From: Leishmania donovani
Taxonomy: Eukaryota > Euglenozoa > Kinetoplastea > Trypanosomatida > Trypanosomatidae
Direction: 5' to 3'
Assembly (NCBI RefSeq): GCF_000227135.1
Contig: NC_018263.1
Location: 1,579,367-1,643,366, forward strand
DNA: 64,000 nt
Shown here piece after piece: positions 1 to 9,600 of the stretch. The first letter of the stretch is position 1, and each line of letters starts with the position of its first letter. The notes under the pieces are model-generated. The model was not told the origin of the DNA, did no database searches, and saw nothing but the letters and a program-made list of their open reading frames with translations. A program made the position numbers and the translations under genes.

Positions 1-731
1 CCGTCTATTCCCCTGCGTGATGGAACTGTGGCGAGACGGTGCGTGCGGCAGAAATACGGAGCTGCTGAAGGAGATGGCTATATATTGACAAGGAATTTTT
101 ATGCTGTTGTTGATGGCGCGCAATCATACTTGGTGGTTTGCTCTCAGGCTAGTGTTTTTTCGGATGGCGTGAAACCTCGTGCGCCCGATAGACGGACGTT
201 ACACGCGGTGCTTCTGTGTGATTCACGATGATTGCGGTGTACGCTGCTGGATGCGCATAGAAAAACGAAAATTGCTTTTATAAAGTGTGCTTCCGTTCGG
301 CGAGGGCTCTTGTGCACTCCAACGGATGGGGAGTGGCAGTGCTTTTTCTCAGGCGGTGCTGGTATGGTAAAGGGCACCTCCATCATAACAAGAAAGCCGG
401 CGGCTGGTGCATATGAAGCAGGTCCGTGTGCAGAGGCGCATGCAGAAAGCGTTATATTCGCTTCTTTTCTGTTGAGGAATGCACACATACACTACCTGCT
501 CTCCTCACTGCACCTTTATTCTTTGTTTTATGATCGCATGTCCCGTTACAGTGATGATCGCACGCTAAAAGAAGATACCTGCATCCTTCTACACCTCTTG
601 TAAACTTCGCCAATCTAGCCACGTGTCCGGAGAGCTGGTGTGCCCTAGGCACCGCTCTCGGTCTTGGTCCCGCTCCTTCCCCTCACCACTTCGACACTAT
701 TTTCTTTGCCGTCGAAAAGGAGGAGTGAAAC
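1..731. other. intergenic / UTR sequence, no gene recognised
   Basis: I find no credible coding sequence here. The short open frames have no recognisable protein features. The right end carries a pyrimidine-rich tract that serves the next gene. The left part is probably the 3' UTR of a gene outside the window. Confidence 0.6.
667..719 (+). promoter_or_regulatory. candidate trans-splice acceptor for the SPATA17-like gene
   Basis: A pyrimidine-rich run (cgctccttcccctcacc and tattttctttgcc) is followed by the AG at 718-719, 12 bases before the ATG at 732. This is the usual kinetoplastid arrangement for spliced-leader addition. The site is inferred from sequence only. Confidence 0.45.
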
Positions 732-2333
732 ATGCAGGCAGCAGTCAGGATGGAGGCAGGCACACACTTTATTTTCCAGTACTCCACTCGTGAGGGTTAC
801 TCTTGCCTAGAGCGGGATGTGATGTCCCGCAACTACTCGCTCATTACCCCTGCGTATGGTTGCAGCCTTGTCAAGGCCGTGCTTAGTGCGTTGGAAGATG
901 CCGCCGCTCACGCGCCGGTGGAGATCGACGCCACGGTGAAGATCCAATCGACATTTCGAATGTATCAGCAGCGGAAGGCATTCTTGATGTTGCGGCATCA
1001 CGCCCGCCTCATTCAGCGCGTGTATCGCGGCTACGCAACGCGTAAGCGCCTTAACATGGAGCGGGCGACAGTGAGACAGATGACCTACCTACAAACGGTT
1101 TTCGACATGTTCGCTACGCGGATTCAGGCATGTTACCGTGGTTACCAGAGTCGCAAAACAAGGTCGAACTACTACGCACAGCAAGCGTACCTGAATGTGG
1201 TAATAGCACGCTCGTCAGAGGTGCTTGCACAGGCACTTAGCACTCAAATAGAGCAGGACGGCTTGCGCAGCGCGGAGGCAAAGCGCGCGCGCGACCTCTC
1301 CTATGCCCACCGCACGGCCCACATGCACTACATGGTGTCGACCTGTAGTGTTCCCAGTGTGTATCAACCTTTTGCGGCGCCTTCGACGGCAAATCAGTCT
1401 ACGCCGAACACCTCGCACACTTGCAGGGAGGTACGCGGCCACAGTGAGGAGTGTAGCTTGGTGAGCCCGATACCACCCGCCGTGAAGTCGGCTGGGGAGG
1501 GTTCCGACGGCTGCGCCACAAATGATAAGCTGATGGCGCGGGCCGCCGCCTACGCCTCAGGTCAAAAGCTGGAGGACGACATTCGGCGCCACGCCCGTGC
1601 AGCACGTTTGGAGCGCAACACTGTCAAGGCTAAAGCAATCCACGGTCCAGCCGACCTCACTGTTCCCGCAACGGCTTCATCCCCGTCGCCCTACAAGATG
1701 ATCGCGGCGGGGCCAGAGACGGAGGGGGCTTCAGTGAGCGCGACATCTCAGGCTTCAGGCACACGATTGCCAGCGTTGACGCCTTCGCAGCCTGCGCAGC
1801 GCAGTCATCCGGTCAACTCTACCGCTCCAGCGGCGACAGCGACGGTGCCGTGGGAGGTCTCGTCAGCCCGTCCGCCGCAGAAACTGCTCGTACCTCGAGT
1901 ACCTCCTCTCACAGGTCCATCTTTCAGCCAGACGGCGCCGCCGGCTACATCTTCTCGCACAACTCGAGCCGGCCGAAAGCCCCGCAAAGCGCAACAGGCT
2001 GCTGAGGATGACAGCTTTCACGCCGCTGGAACGGCTGCCGTCCCAACTGCTGGGCCGGCTCCCTCCGCAGCCAGCATCGACCCATCGATGTCACGCGCTG
2101 CCGTCTCGTCTTTCCACCGCCGCTTCGCCGTAAAGCGGCATGACTGTCTAGAGCATCAGCTGAGCATCGCCAACGGAGTTGTGAGCGATGGCAACGGCTC
2201 GTGTGCCTTGAGTAGCGCTCTGTTGTCAGCGAAGGAGGATGCAGCCGTACAGCGTAGCGTCGACCACAAGGTGATGCAGGGGCTGCACGGCGATGCCATA
2301 TTCAAGGTGTCCGCACGGCGAGGGGTGCAATAG
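732..2333 (+). CDS. IQ-motif protein resembling SPATA17
   Basis: The 533-residue protein carries three IQ calmodulin-binding motifs in its first third, near residues 66-88, 90-112 and 128-150 (cores VKIQSTFRMYQQRK, LIQRVYRGYATRK, RIQACYRGYQSRK). The spacing and the sequence after the third motif (NYYAQQAYLNVV, then a helix ending in MHYMVST and SVYQ) match vertebrate SPATA17, which has NYYYLKEYLKVV and MHYLLST at the same places. That family is linked to cilia and sperm flagella, so a flagellar role is likely but inferred. Residues 200-533 are Ala/Ser/Pro-rich, low in complexity and not conserved. The ATG at 732 is the first one after the splice-type AG. Binding of calmodulin or a calmodulin-like light chain is expected from the motifs. 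Confidence 0.75.
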   Translation: MQAAVRMEAGTHFIFQYSTREGYSCLERDVMSRNYSLITPAYGCSLVKAVLSALEDAAAHAPVEIDATVKIQSTFRMYQQRKAFLMLRHHARLIQRVYRGYATRKRLNMERATVRQMTYLQTVFDMFATRIQACYRGYQSRKTRSNYYAQQAYLNVVIARSSEVLAQALSTQIEQDGLRSAEAKRARDLSYAHRTAHMHYMVSTCSVPSVYQPFAAPSTANQSTPNTSHTCREVRGHSEECSLVSPIPPAVKSAGEGSDGCATNDKLMARAAAYASGQKLEDDIRRHARAARLERNTVKAKAIHGPADLTVPATASSPSPYKMIAAGPETEGASVSATSQASGTRLPALTPSQPAQRSHPVNSTAPAATATVPWEVSSARPPQKLLVPRVPPLTGPSFSQTAPPATSSRTTRAGRKPRKAQQAAEDDSFHAAGTAAVPTAGPAPSAASIDPSMSRAAVSSFHRRFAVKRHDCLEHQLSIANGVVSDGNGSCALSSALLSAKEDAAVQRSVDHKVMQGLHGDAIFKVSARRGVQ

Positions 2334-3512
2334 GATGGCGGCGCAACCAGAGAGGTGGTGTGCGTATGTAGAAAAGTATCACGAATGGTAGTGGTGATTC
2401 CTGACGGCCACACGGTTTCCTGAACGCTGAGCTGATTGGCGAAGGTTACAAAAATGCCGCATCCCGTCGCGTCTTCCGCTCATAAACCCCGCCACACACC
2501 TCCCCCGACGGAGCTTTTTTTTCCTCATTCTGCGCTCACACATGTACAAAGATGACAGCTTTCTTTTTCGCCTTATTTTTTTCGTTGTTTTTGGCTTCCC
2601 TACTCAGTGACGGTTGATGGAGCCCCTCTGGTGCTTACCTATCGCCTCTGCTGTGTGTCTCTGTTTGTCGGCGTGTGCCCGGTATTGTGCACGCGGAAGA
2701 AACAAGAAGAAAAGAGCACTAAACGAAGACGAAGACACCGCTGGAAGCACACACAGCAGCTGTACCTGGCGTCACAGGGAGTGGGGAGACGCTCGTCCCT
2801 TCTGCTCCTGAGAGTTCAGCATCGCGGTAACCCTGAGCCGGCCACCGTCACCACTCCTTCGTCTACCGCGCTACGCCTCAGCAAAACTGGCAGTCGTGCA
2901 CCAACAGCTGCATGCTCAGAAGTGGCGCACGTACTGGCGTGTGATGCTGGCCACGCGCCACGAACAACTTCAACCAAGAAGAATGAGTAGGAGGCGGAGG
3001 GGCACGCTCAAAGAAGACGTAAGGTGACCTGCTTCACCTCAGTGTGCTGGTGCGCTCCAGCTGTTCATTTTCAGTCTTCTCTATCAGGCCGCTATTTTCG
3101 CGTAAGCACAGACGCTTCCACCCCACGCCGTCCCCAAGCACCACAAAAGCCCCAATTGCGACTTATTTGTATCGAGCTCTCTGTCTTCTTCCTTTCGTAC
3201 TTTGGTGCTCCCTTTCTAGCATCCACTGCTCGGCTGTCAAAGTAAACGCACGCACACGCACGCACACACACACACGTGCAGACCAACGCGCGTGAGGAAA
3301 AGAGCGGCACATCGCGGCAGACAGAGACGTTCATAGCACAACGCTGGGCTCTCAGTCGCGTTTACTCTTCCTAGATTTCGAACAGCAAACCCCTCCCTCT
3401 CCCTTCCACCCTTGGTCTTGTCTCTCGACGGGCAGCAAGGCGTCTGCCTGAGCAGCTCATCCGTCACCCTTTCCCTTATCCTGTTCCCCAACGTTTCTCG
3501 ATCAGGAAAGAA
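2334..3512. other. intergenic region
   Basis: This stretch contains T-rich tracts near 2515-2590, an AC-dinucleotide run near 3245-3275 and a C/T-rich tract at 3390-3500 just ahead of the next ATG, suitable for trans-splicing. No conserved protein is visible in any frame. Confidence 0.55.
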
Positions 3513-4811
3513 ATGCGGTGTATATCCCATCGCTCCTATGAGTCGACGGACCTTCTCACGGACTGCACGGTGGCCGTGCAGCAACTAATGGGTAGCCGTT
3601 CGCTGCTGCCGCCCTCTCCGACAGCCGACGAACTGCTACACCTTCTACATGAGTCTGGCCACCCCTGCACTTCATCGACGGCGCCGGATAGCAACATGGG
3701 GGTGCTCGGCTGGCCGCCAGCGTCCTTCTCGGCCTCGAGCATCAAGTGCAAGTGTCCTACGAGCAGGCGTGTGGCGAGCAGTTTTGCCGCTGCTGGGGCT
3801 CATTCGATGCTGGGTGAGATGCTGCAGTTTTTCGCTGAGGCAGTGGTGCGCCTCTTCACGACCGGTGTGGCCGATCCGTCCGTGCGCGCGTTTCCTTCAG
3901 AGTGGGATCGTCGCCTGCATGCACCGGCGGCTGCGTCTCTGCGCCAGCACCACCTCTATGAGCTACAGGGCTTCAGCACGCTGTTCACCTACATCTGGGG
4001 TCAGGTGGCTACGTCTTTGCCACTTTTGCGAGAGCAACACGGAGAGGAGAAGGCCCTGATAGAGTCTACAGAGCGCGACATAGCGTCGTCGACCTCGCTG
4101 GCGATGAGGTCTAATTGCGGCTCAAGTGCGAAGAGTCCAGCGGCGCAGCAGCCACCGCCCCGTCTTCCGCTGTCTGCGTCAGCCGCCGCAGCGCACCAGG
4201 CCCAGCCCTTTCATCGGGCAGCGAGAAAGAACGGCAGTGGCGGTCTTCAAAGCGAAAGCGCTTCAGCGCATGCGCGCCCACTCCTTTCACTCACTCCTGC
4301 GGCCCTGCATCTTCCAAATGCTGCGACGGCACCCACCTACTGCCGAGGAAAGCGGCAGAAAGACGGCCCTATCTCTGCGGTGCCGAGTCGATCGGCAGCA
4401 CAGCCGCCGACTCTAGCTGTGCTTCAGCACGCTCTGACAGTGCAAGCGAGGGCGCAGGGACCATTTCTGCCCTCGATTCCGCCCGAAGGGCTTGTGCCGT
4501 CATCAGGCGCTCGAAAGGTCGAGGGGCCGCACCCGGAGAACGCCGGCGCGGCAAACGACTATGCAAAGCATTCGCTGGCATCGGTGTCGTCTAATTCTAA
4601 CGCGACAGCATCGCACCTCGCATCAGCACGGATATTGTCGGTCGAGCAGGCGATGCAGCTGGACCGTCAGCGTGAACTGCAAAGGAAACTAGGAGTCCGC
4701 CGAGTGCGCAACTACGCCGCCGAGGATGACATGCGCAACTACCTTGAAAACTATCAGGCTAATATGCGGAGCGTGTTAGAGGGAGACGATGTGGCAGAAG
4801 ATGGCACGTAG
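3513..4811 (+). CDS. conserved-type hypothetical protein, 432 aa
   Basis: I do not recognise this protein. The reading frame is long and runs from an ATG directly after a CT-rich tract. Residues about 85-185 look folded: they are helical and hydrophobic, with blocks MLGEMLQFFAEAVVRLF and LYELQGFSTLFTYIWGQVA. They are followed by about 190 residues of Ser/Ala/Pro-rich low-complexity sequence. The last 55 residues are charged and helical (VEQAMQLDRQRELQRKLGVRR, then NYLENYQANMRSVLEG), with the style of a terminal interaction helix. There is no signal peptide or membrane segment. Codon use is GC-rich like its neighbours, which supports it being coding. Confidence 0.65.
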   Translation: MRCISHRSYESTDLLTDCTVAVQQLMGSRSLLPPSPTADELLHLLHESGHPCTSSTAPDSNMGVLGWPPASFSASSIKCKCPTSRRVASSFAAAGAHSMLGEMLQFFAEAVVRLFTTGVADPSVRAFPSEWDRRLHAPAAASLRQHHLYELQGFSTLFTYIWGQVATSLPLLREQHGEEKALIESTERDIASSTSLAMRSNCGSSAKSPAAQQPPPRLPLSASAAAAHQAQPFHRAARKNGSGGLQSESASAHARPLLSLTPAALHLPNAATAPTYCRGKRQKDGPISAVPSRSAAQPPTLAVLQHALTVQARAQGPFLPSIPPEGLVPSSGARKVEGPHPENAGAANDYAKHSLASVSSNSNATASHLASARILSVEQAMQLDRQRELQRKLGVRRVRNYAAEDDMRNYLENYQANMRSVLEGDDVAEDGT

Positions 4812-6690
4812 TGGGAGTATCGCAGCGATCTCTTTTTTTGAGGAGGAGGGGGTGAGTTTCAGTACTTCCACTCGCACGCGCATCTGCTGCTATTCGCTCA
4901 GCTGCACCAGCGTCGAACTCTGCTCGCTCTGATTCTTCTTTGTTGTTGTGCCTCTACATGATGTAAACTACAGAGCCAAACGGCTGCGAGGGGAGGGAGG
5001 GCTGACGACGGCTGTGCTTGCGTTTCGTGTGACACCTGCTTCTCCTCTTTCCTCTCTCATCCACTACAACCCCTTCCCTTCTTCACGCCTCTCTTCTTGC
5101 CTTTAGTGGATGAAAGCTCCCCTGATGACGGGGGACGCCTCATCGCGTGGCATCAGAGCCCAGCGCCCACTCTTTGTGGGGAGGCCAAGCAGCCTGCAGC
5201 CTGCCCTCGGGTGCGGCTGCGGTGTCTTGGCGCTGACGGACAGTTCTAGGCTGGCGCGGAGCCGAAGAGACGTGCGGTCATGATGACCCTTTTACCAGCT
5301 CACTAAGAACCGTGTCGGCGATTCAGAAAACATATCCCCCACCTGCTCTGTGTGCAGTTGCGTGGAAGTGGGTCTGAACGACGCCAAACGGTGTTCGTTG
5401 GCCCTTTTCCCGAACCTAGCTGCACTGCAACAGAGGCCGATGAGCTGTGACTGTGTGCACGTCTATTTGGTGGCGTGTACCTGGTCGAAATGGGCCTGCA
5501 AAAAGAGCAAAACAACAACAAAAGTGCACTGTGTGATCGCCGAGAGAAGCACCGGTGAAAGCACGCCCATGGCGCAGAAGACACTCGTACAACGTCGCGC
5601 GTGTGTGACGAAGAGGAATAGAACGACGCTCACAAGAAAGAAGCCAACAACCCTGGTACGCATTCACACCCTCTGTGTGCCTGTGGCTCGCTAGGGGTGA
5701 TGGACGACTTCGGTGCGCACGTGCCATTGATGCCTGGCTGCAACGTGCCTTTCGTTATCTTGGCTGGGAAAGGGCTCTGCAGCATCAAGCGCACACCTGT
5801 ACAGGGGCATGGGCCCTTTGCCGCCGCCCTCAACTGCACTGCACCTTATCCTCGAGCTGGTAGCATTGCCCTCGTGTTCACGTTTCTCTCTTTTATCGCT
5901 CGCAGCGTACTAGACTTCTCTGCACTCCTTCTCCTTATCCCTCTCTTCTTTTCTCACGTCTGCGGCCGCCGGTTTCCAGTGTGTGAAGTGGCGCGGGTGC
6001 ATTAGACCTTATTTTTTTTTCTCCTCTCCGCTGCTCTTGGCGATCTAGTGCGTATACGCGTTCGTGGCGTGGATTTCACAAGGAACGTTTGTAGAAGCAC
6101 TTCCGTCCCCCAGCATACTCACAAGAGGAAGTCGCCCTCAGAACAGCATGACGGCAGGTGCCAAGCCAATCGACTTGCTCTTCTTGCTTCGCTTTCCGCC
6201 TCTGTATTGTTTGCCGTGTTCGACATATCCTCAGCAGCACTGTGCTGTGTGCCTGAGTGCGCTACGCGCGCTTTTGTTCTCACGTCGTTGTCGCTGCGCT
6301 TTTCAGCCGCAGTCTTCTCGTTTTTCCTCCTGTTCTTACTCTTCTCATCATTTCGTGGCGTTCTCTGTATGTCGTTCAGTTGTATGCGTAACTCTGGCTG
6401 CGAGTGTCTTGACGTGTGCGCGCGACCTTATTTAGTGTTCGGCACTCTTTGGTCGTCCGCACCCTCTGCGCATTCCTTTTAGGACTCGCTCCTCCCGATG
6501 ATGTTGACGGTTGGTGTTGTCGTTGCTTCTCTCTCAGTCTGTCTGTCCGTGTGTACCCTTCTCTCTTTACTCGTGCTTCTCCCTCCCTACTAATCACTCC
6601 CTCTCGTGGTCTTCTTGAACGGATTGCGCGAGTATTACGGGCACACACGTATGCGAACTCGGAAGGGCACTGCGGAGTAGCGGGTCTCTG
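4812..6690. other. intergenic region with a GC-rich island
   Basis: The flanks are typical T/C-rich UTR sequence, with tracts at 5040-5100, 5920-6030 and 6500-6600. Between them, roughly 5105-5860 is GC-rich and not pyrimidine-biased, and no frame gives a recognisable protein. It is listed separately as a possible degenerate retroposon. Confidence 0.5.
5105..5860. repeat. possible degenerate retroposon-like island
   Basis: This GC-rich, non-pyrimidine-biased block sits inside otherwise CT-rich intergenic DNA. Its composition is like that of the SIDER-like element at 48 kb. I cannot align it to that element by eye, so assignment to a repeat family is a guess based on composition and on its place in a 3' UTR. 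Confidence 0.25.
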
Positions 6691-9600
6691 ATGGCGAAGC
6701 GCCCTTTTGGCTTTCGCGGGGTGCGCTGCTGGCGTACGCGGCGCCTTCTTCTCCGCACTCCCCTCGCACTCGCTGTCCTTGTAGCTGTCAGCCTCGTGGC
6801 GGTGTTGTGGTTTTCTGCCGACGAGAATACAGGCGTGTCGGAGATACCGAGTGAGCGCCACTTTGTTCCGCCGGCAAAGCACGACGCAAACGACGAGGGC
6901 GAAGGGGTCGATGCCGACGGCAAGATCGCGTTTCGCCGGCCCTCCTCCGTTTCTACGACGACACTTGCTCCTGCAGAAGAGACGCGAAACGGCGTAGACA
7001 CGGTCTGGTTCAGCCCCAATACCAGCAATTTTCTCGATCGCAACACGTCGCGGCTGCACTCCATCTTCACCTCTGCCGGCAAGGTACGTGTTGCTCTTCC
7101 GTTCGGCGTCCACGCAGACACCGGTGCATTTGTGGCGCAGAAGCCGCGGCTGTTTGCATTCATAGCATCATGGAACACCTATGAACGTGCACTGAAGGCG
7201 CGTGGCGAACAGAGCGCCGCTTCTGCCGCCGTCGCAGATTTTAACGAGGAGCTGCAGGCTTTTGCGCGGAGAAGAGTAGCGCCCGTGAAGCATGTTGAGG
7301 TGCGTCTGTTGCGACAGCGTGCATCACGAAGTACGTGGGCAACTGAGACGGAGACCGCGCTGCCCATCGTCGGCATCCTTCCTCGCGAATCGACGACGCT
7401 AGTGTCCGCAGAGGAGTTGCTCGTGAAAAGTGCTGTGGACCAGGAAGGCTTCGCGCCTTTGGCGGCGGCGGTACAGCCAGGCAGTGATAACAAGGAGTCG
7501 ACTGTCGTAGGCATCGACACGCGCTTGCGCGTGTCGGCAGCCAAAGGGCTCGGCGGTGGTGCAAACCGCGGTGCAGGCGGTAGCACCTCTCTGCTACCCT
7601 TCCCCTTACTAGAGTTGAGCAGCGTTCCTCGGCGCCGCGCCACGTCTTCGGCATCCGCCACGCCGGCGAGCCCCGATACTTCCCCCGCGACAGCGCTGTT
7701 GAAGTGGCGCACCAGCCGCATGACGGCGTCGGCCAGCGGCGAGGCACTGGAGATCACCCTCGACATTGCCCATCCCAGTCGTTCAAGCTCAGATGGCCCG
7801 TTGCGTGCAGAGGAGAACGAGAGGACTCGTCCGGGAGCCCGAGACGACACTAACGCCGCTGCCCTTGAGGCCACCGTGTGCAGTGCGCGTCTTGTTCGCC
7901 TCTATGGCTTCAGTCCTTCCTTCTCGTCGGCTCACACTCACGGCGGCTCTGCCGATGTCAGCTCGGCGGTGGCGGCAGGCGGGCTCAACTTGATTCCGTT
8001 GAACATGTCCGAGGAGGTAGAGCTGATGGTCGGTGGCGAAATGCAGCTGCCGTCTGGAGACGCACGGCTGAACGGCGTTGTACCCCTTCTCTACCTGGAG
8101 CTCTCCAGCAACAGTGCTGCAGACAGGCAGCAGGGCGCTGCGACAGCTGGACGCCAAACGGTGGGGCTGCTATGGCTGCACCCTGGCTCCTTTTTTGTCT
8201 CCACCGTGACTTTGCCTAACCCCACCGCCGGCCACGAGCCACAATGCACGTGCGTACGGCTGCGCGGCACCGCCGGCGCTACCGGGCTGTATCTGCTTCC
8301 GGGGCCGACGCCGGTGGAGGTGCTTCGCCAGTACTACACTCTCACCGGGTTCCCCACCCTTCCTCCACGATTTCTCTTGGGGTATCATCACGGCTTACGA
8401 GGCGCCGTGGCTACCACACAACAGGCCGCCGAGGACCTTAGTGAAGCCTTTCGAAGCGCCGGTGCACCGCTGGACAGTGTGTGGCTCACTGACCCCGCAG
8501 TGGCGGCGGGCGATACTCCGTTCACGTGGAACCGCTCCCGCTTCCCGGATCCGCTGGCGCTGCAGTCGAACTTGTGGTACCGGGGCCGACGCTACGTGGT
8601 TTTGCGCAGTGTCCCCACCGTCCCGATAACGACTCGCTCTCCGTTGCTGCTCGAGGGCCGCCGCGGGGGCCTTTTTGTATCTCTGAGCGCCGCGGACACG
8701 GCGGGGTGGCCGGTGCTCAGCATGGATGGGGTGCCGAGCCACGTCGTCGACTTTTACAACCCGGCAGCACGCAAGTGGTACGGCGGCATGCTCAAGTACC
8801 GGCGCTACGTCGGCTCCTCAAACCACACGTTCATCAGCCTTCAGCATAGCGGGCCCACCGTGCTGTCGAGTGCGGCGCCGCCCCAGGGGAAGGAGGCACT
8901 GCTGTGTCTGCCACCTGGCTTGCGGGCCAGAGGCGAGCAGCTGCCGATGGACGTGGGTCACTATGGCGGCGTTCACCATCGTCAAGTGCATCAGCTGCTT
9001 ACCGTGCACTTTGTGCGTGCGACACACGATGGCATGCTGCGTCGGACTCGCTATCGCCGACGCGCTTTGACGTTCACCGAGAGCTACTTCGTTGGCACGC
9101 AGCGGTACGCGGTGGTGCGGGTGGAGACGCGGCCGCGGTGCGCTAGCGGCGTGCGTCCCGATTCGGCTGCGATTCTGACCGAGGCGTGGCGCGCTCTTCA
9201 GACAGCCGTGCATCAGTGTACGCAGCTGGGAGCACTCGGCATTCCCTTTAGCGGCGCTAACCTCGCGGATGGTCTTGTGTCGCGTTTGCTGTTGCTGCAG
9301 CTGGCGAAGTCAGCGAGCACCACTGCGACACTCACCGCCCCTCTGGCAGGCGTTGCAGGCGAAGGTGGCGGCGACGGCGGCGCCGTGGGCGCGAATGGCG
9401 AGCTGACGGCACCGCCTGCTCTGTCGCCAGGCGCTATGGAGGAGATGGAGCAGCTTCTGGTACGGTGGTACCAAGCAGGCGTCTTCTTTGGTGCGATGTA
9501 CGCCGACGAGTCAGCGGCGGCAGTCGACGCGACAGACACTGGTGCTGTTGTTTCATTGCAGCCGTCAGCGACGGGTCCGTGGTGGATGCGGCTGCCTGTC

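Noticed and set aside
6376..7178. Open frames of 245 and 194 codons on the minus strand over the start of the GH31 gene
   Set aside because: They are antisense shadows of GC-rich coding sequence with basic, repetitive composition and no domain.
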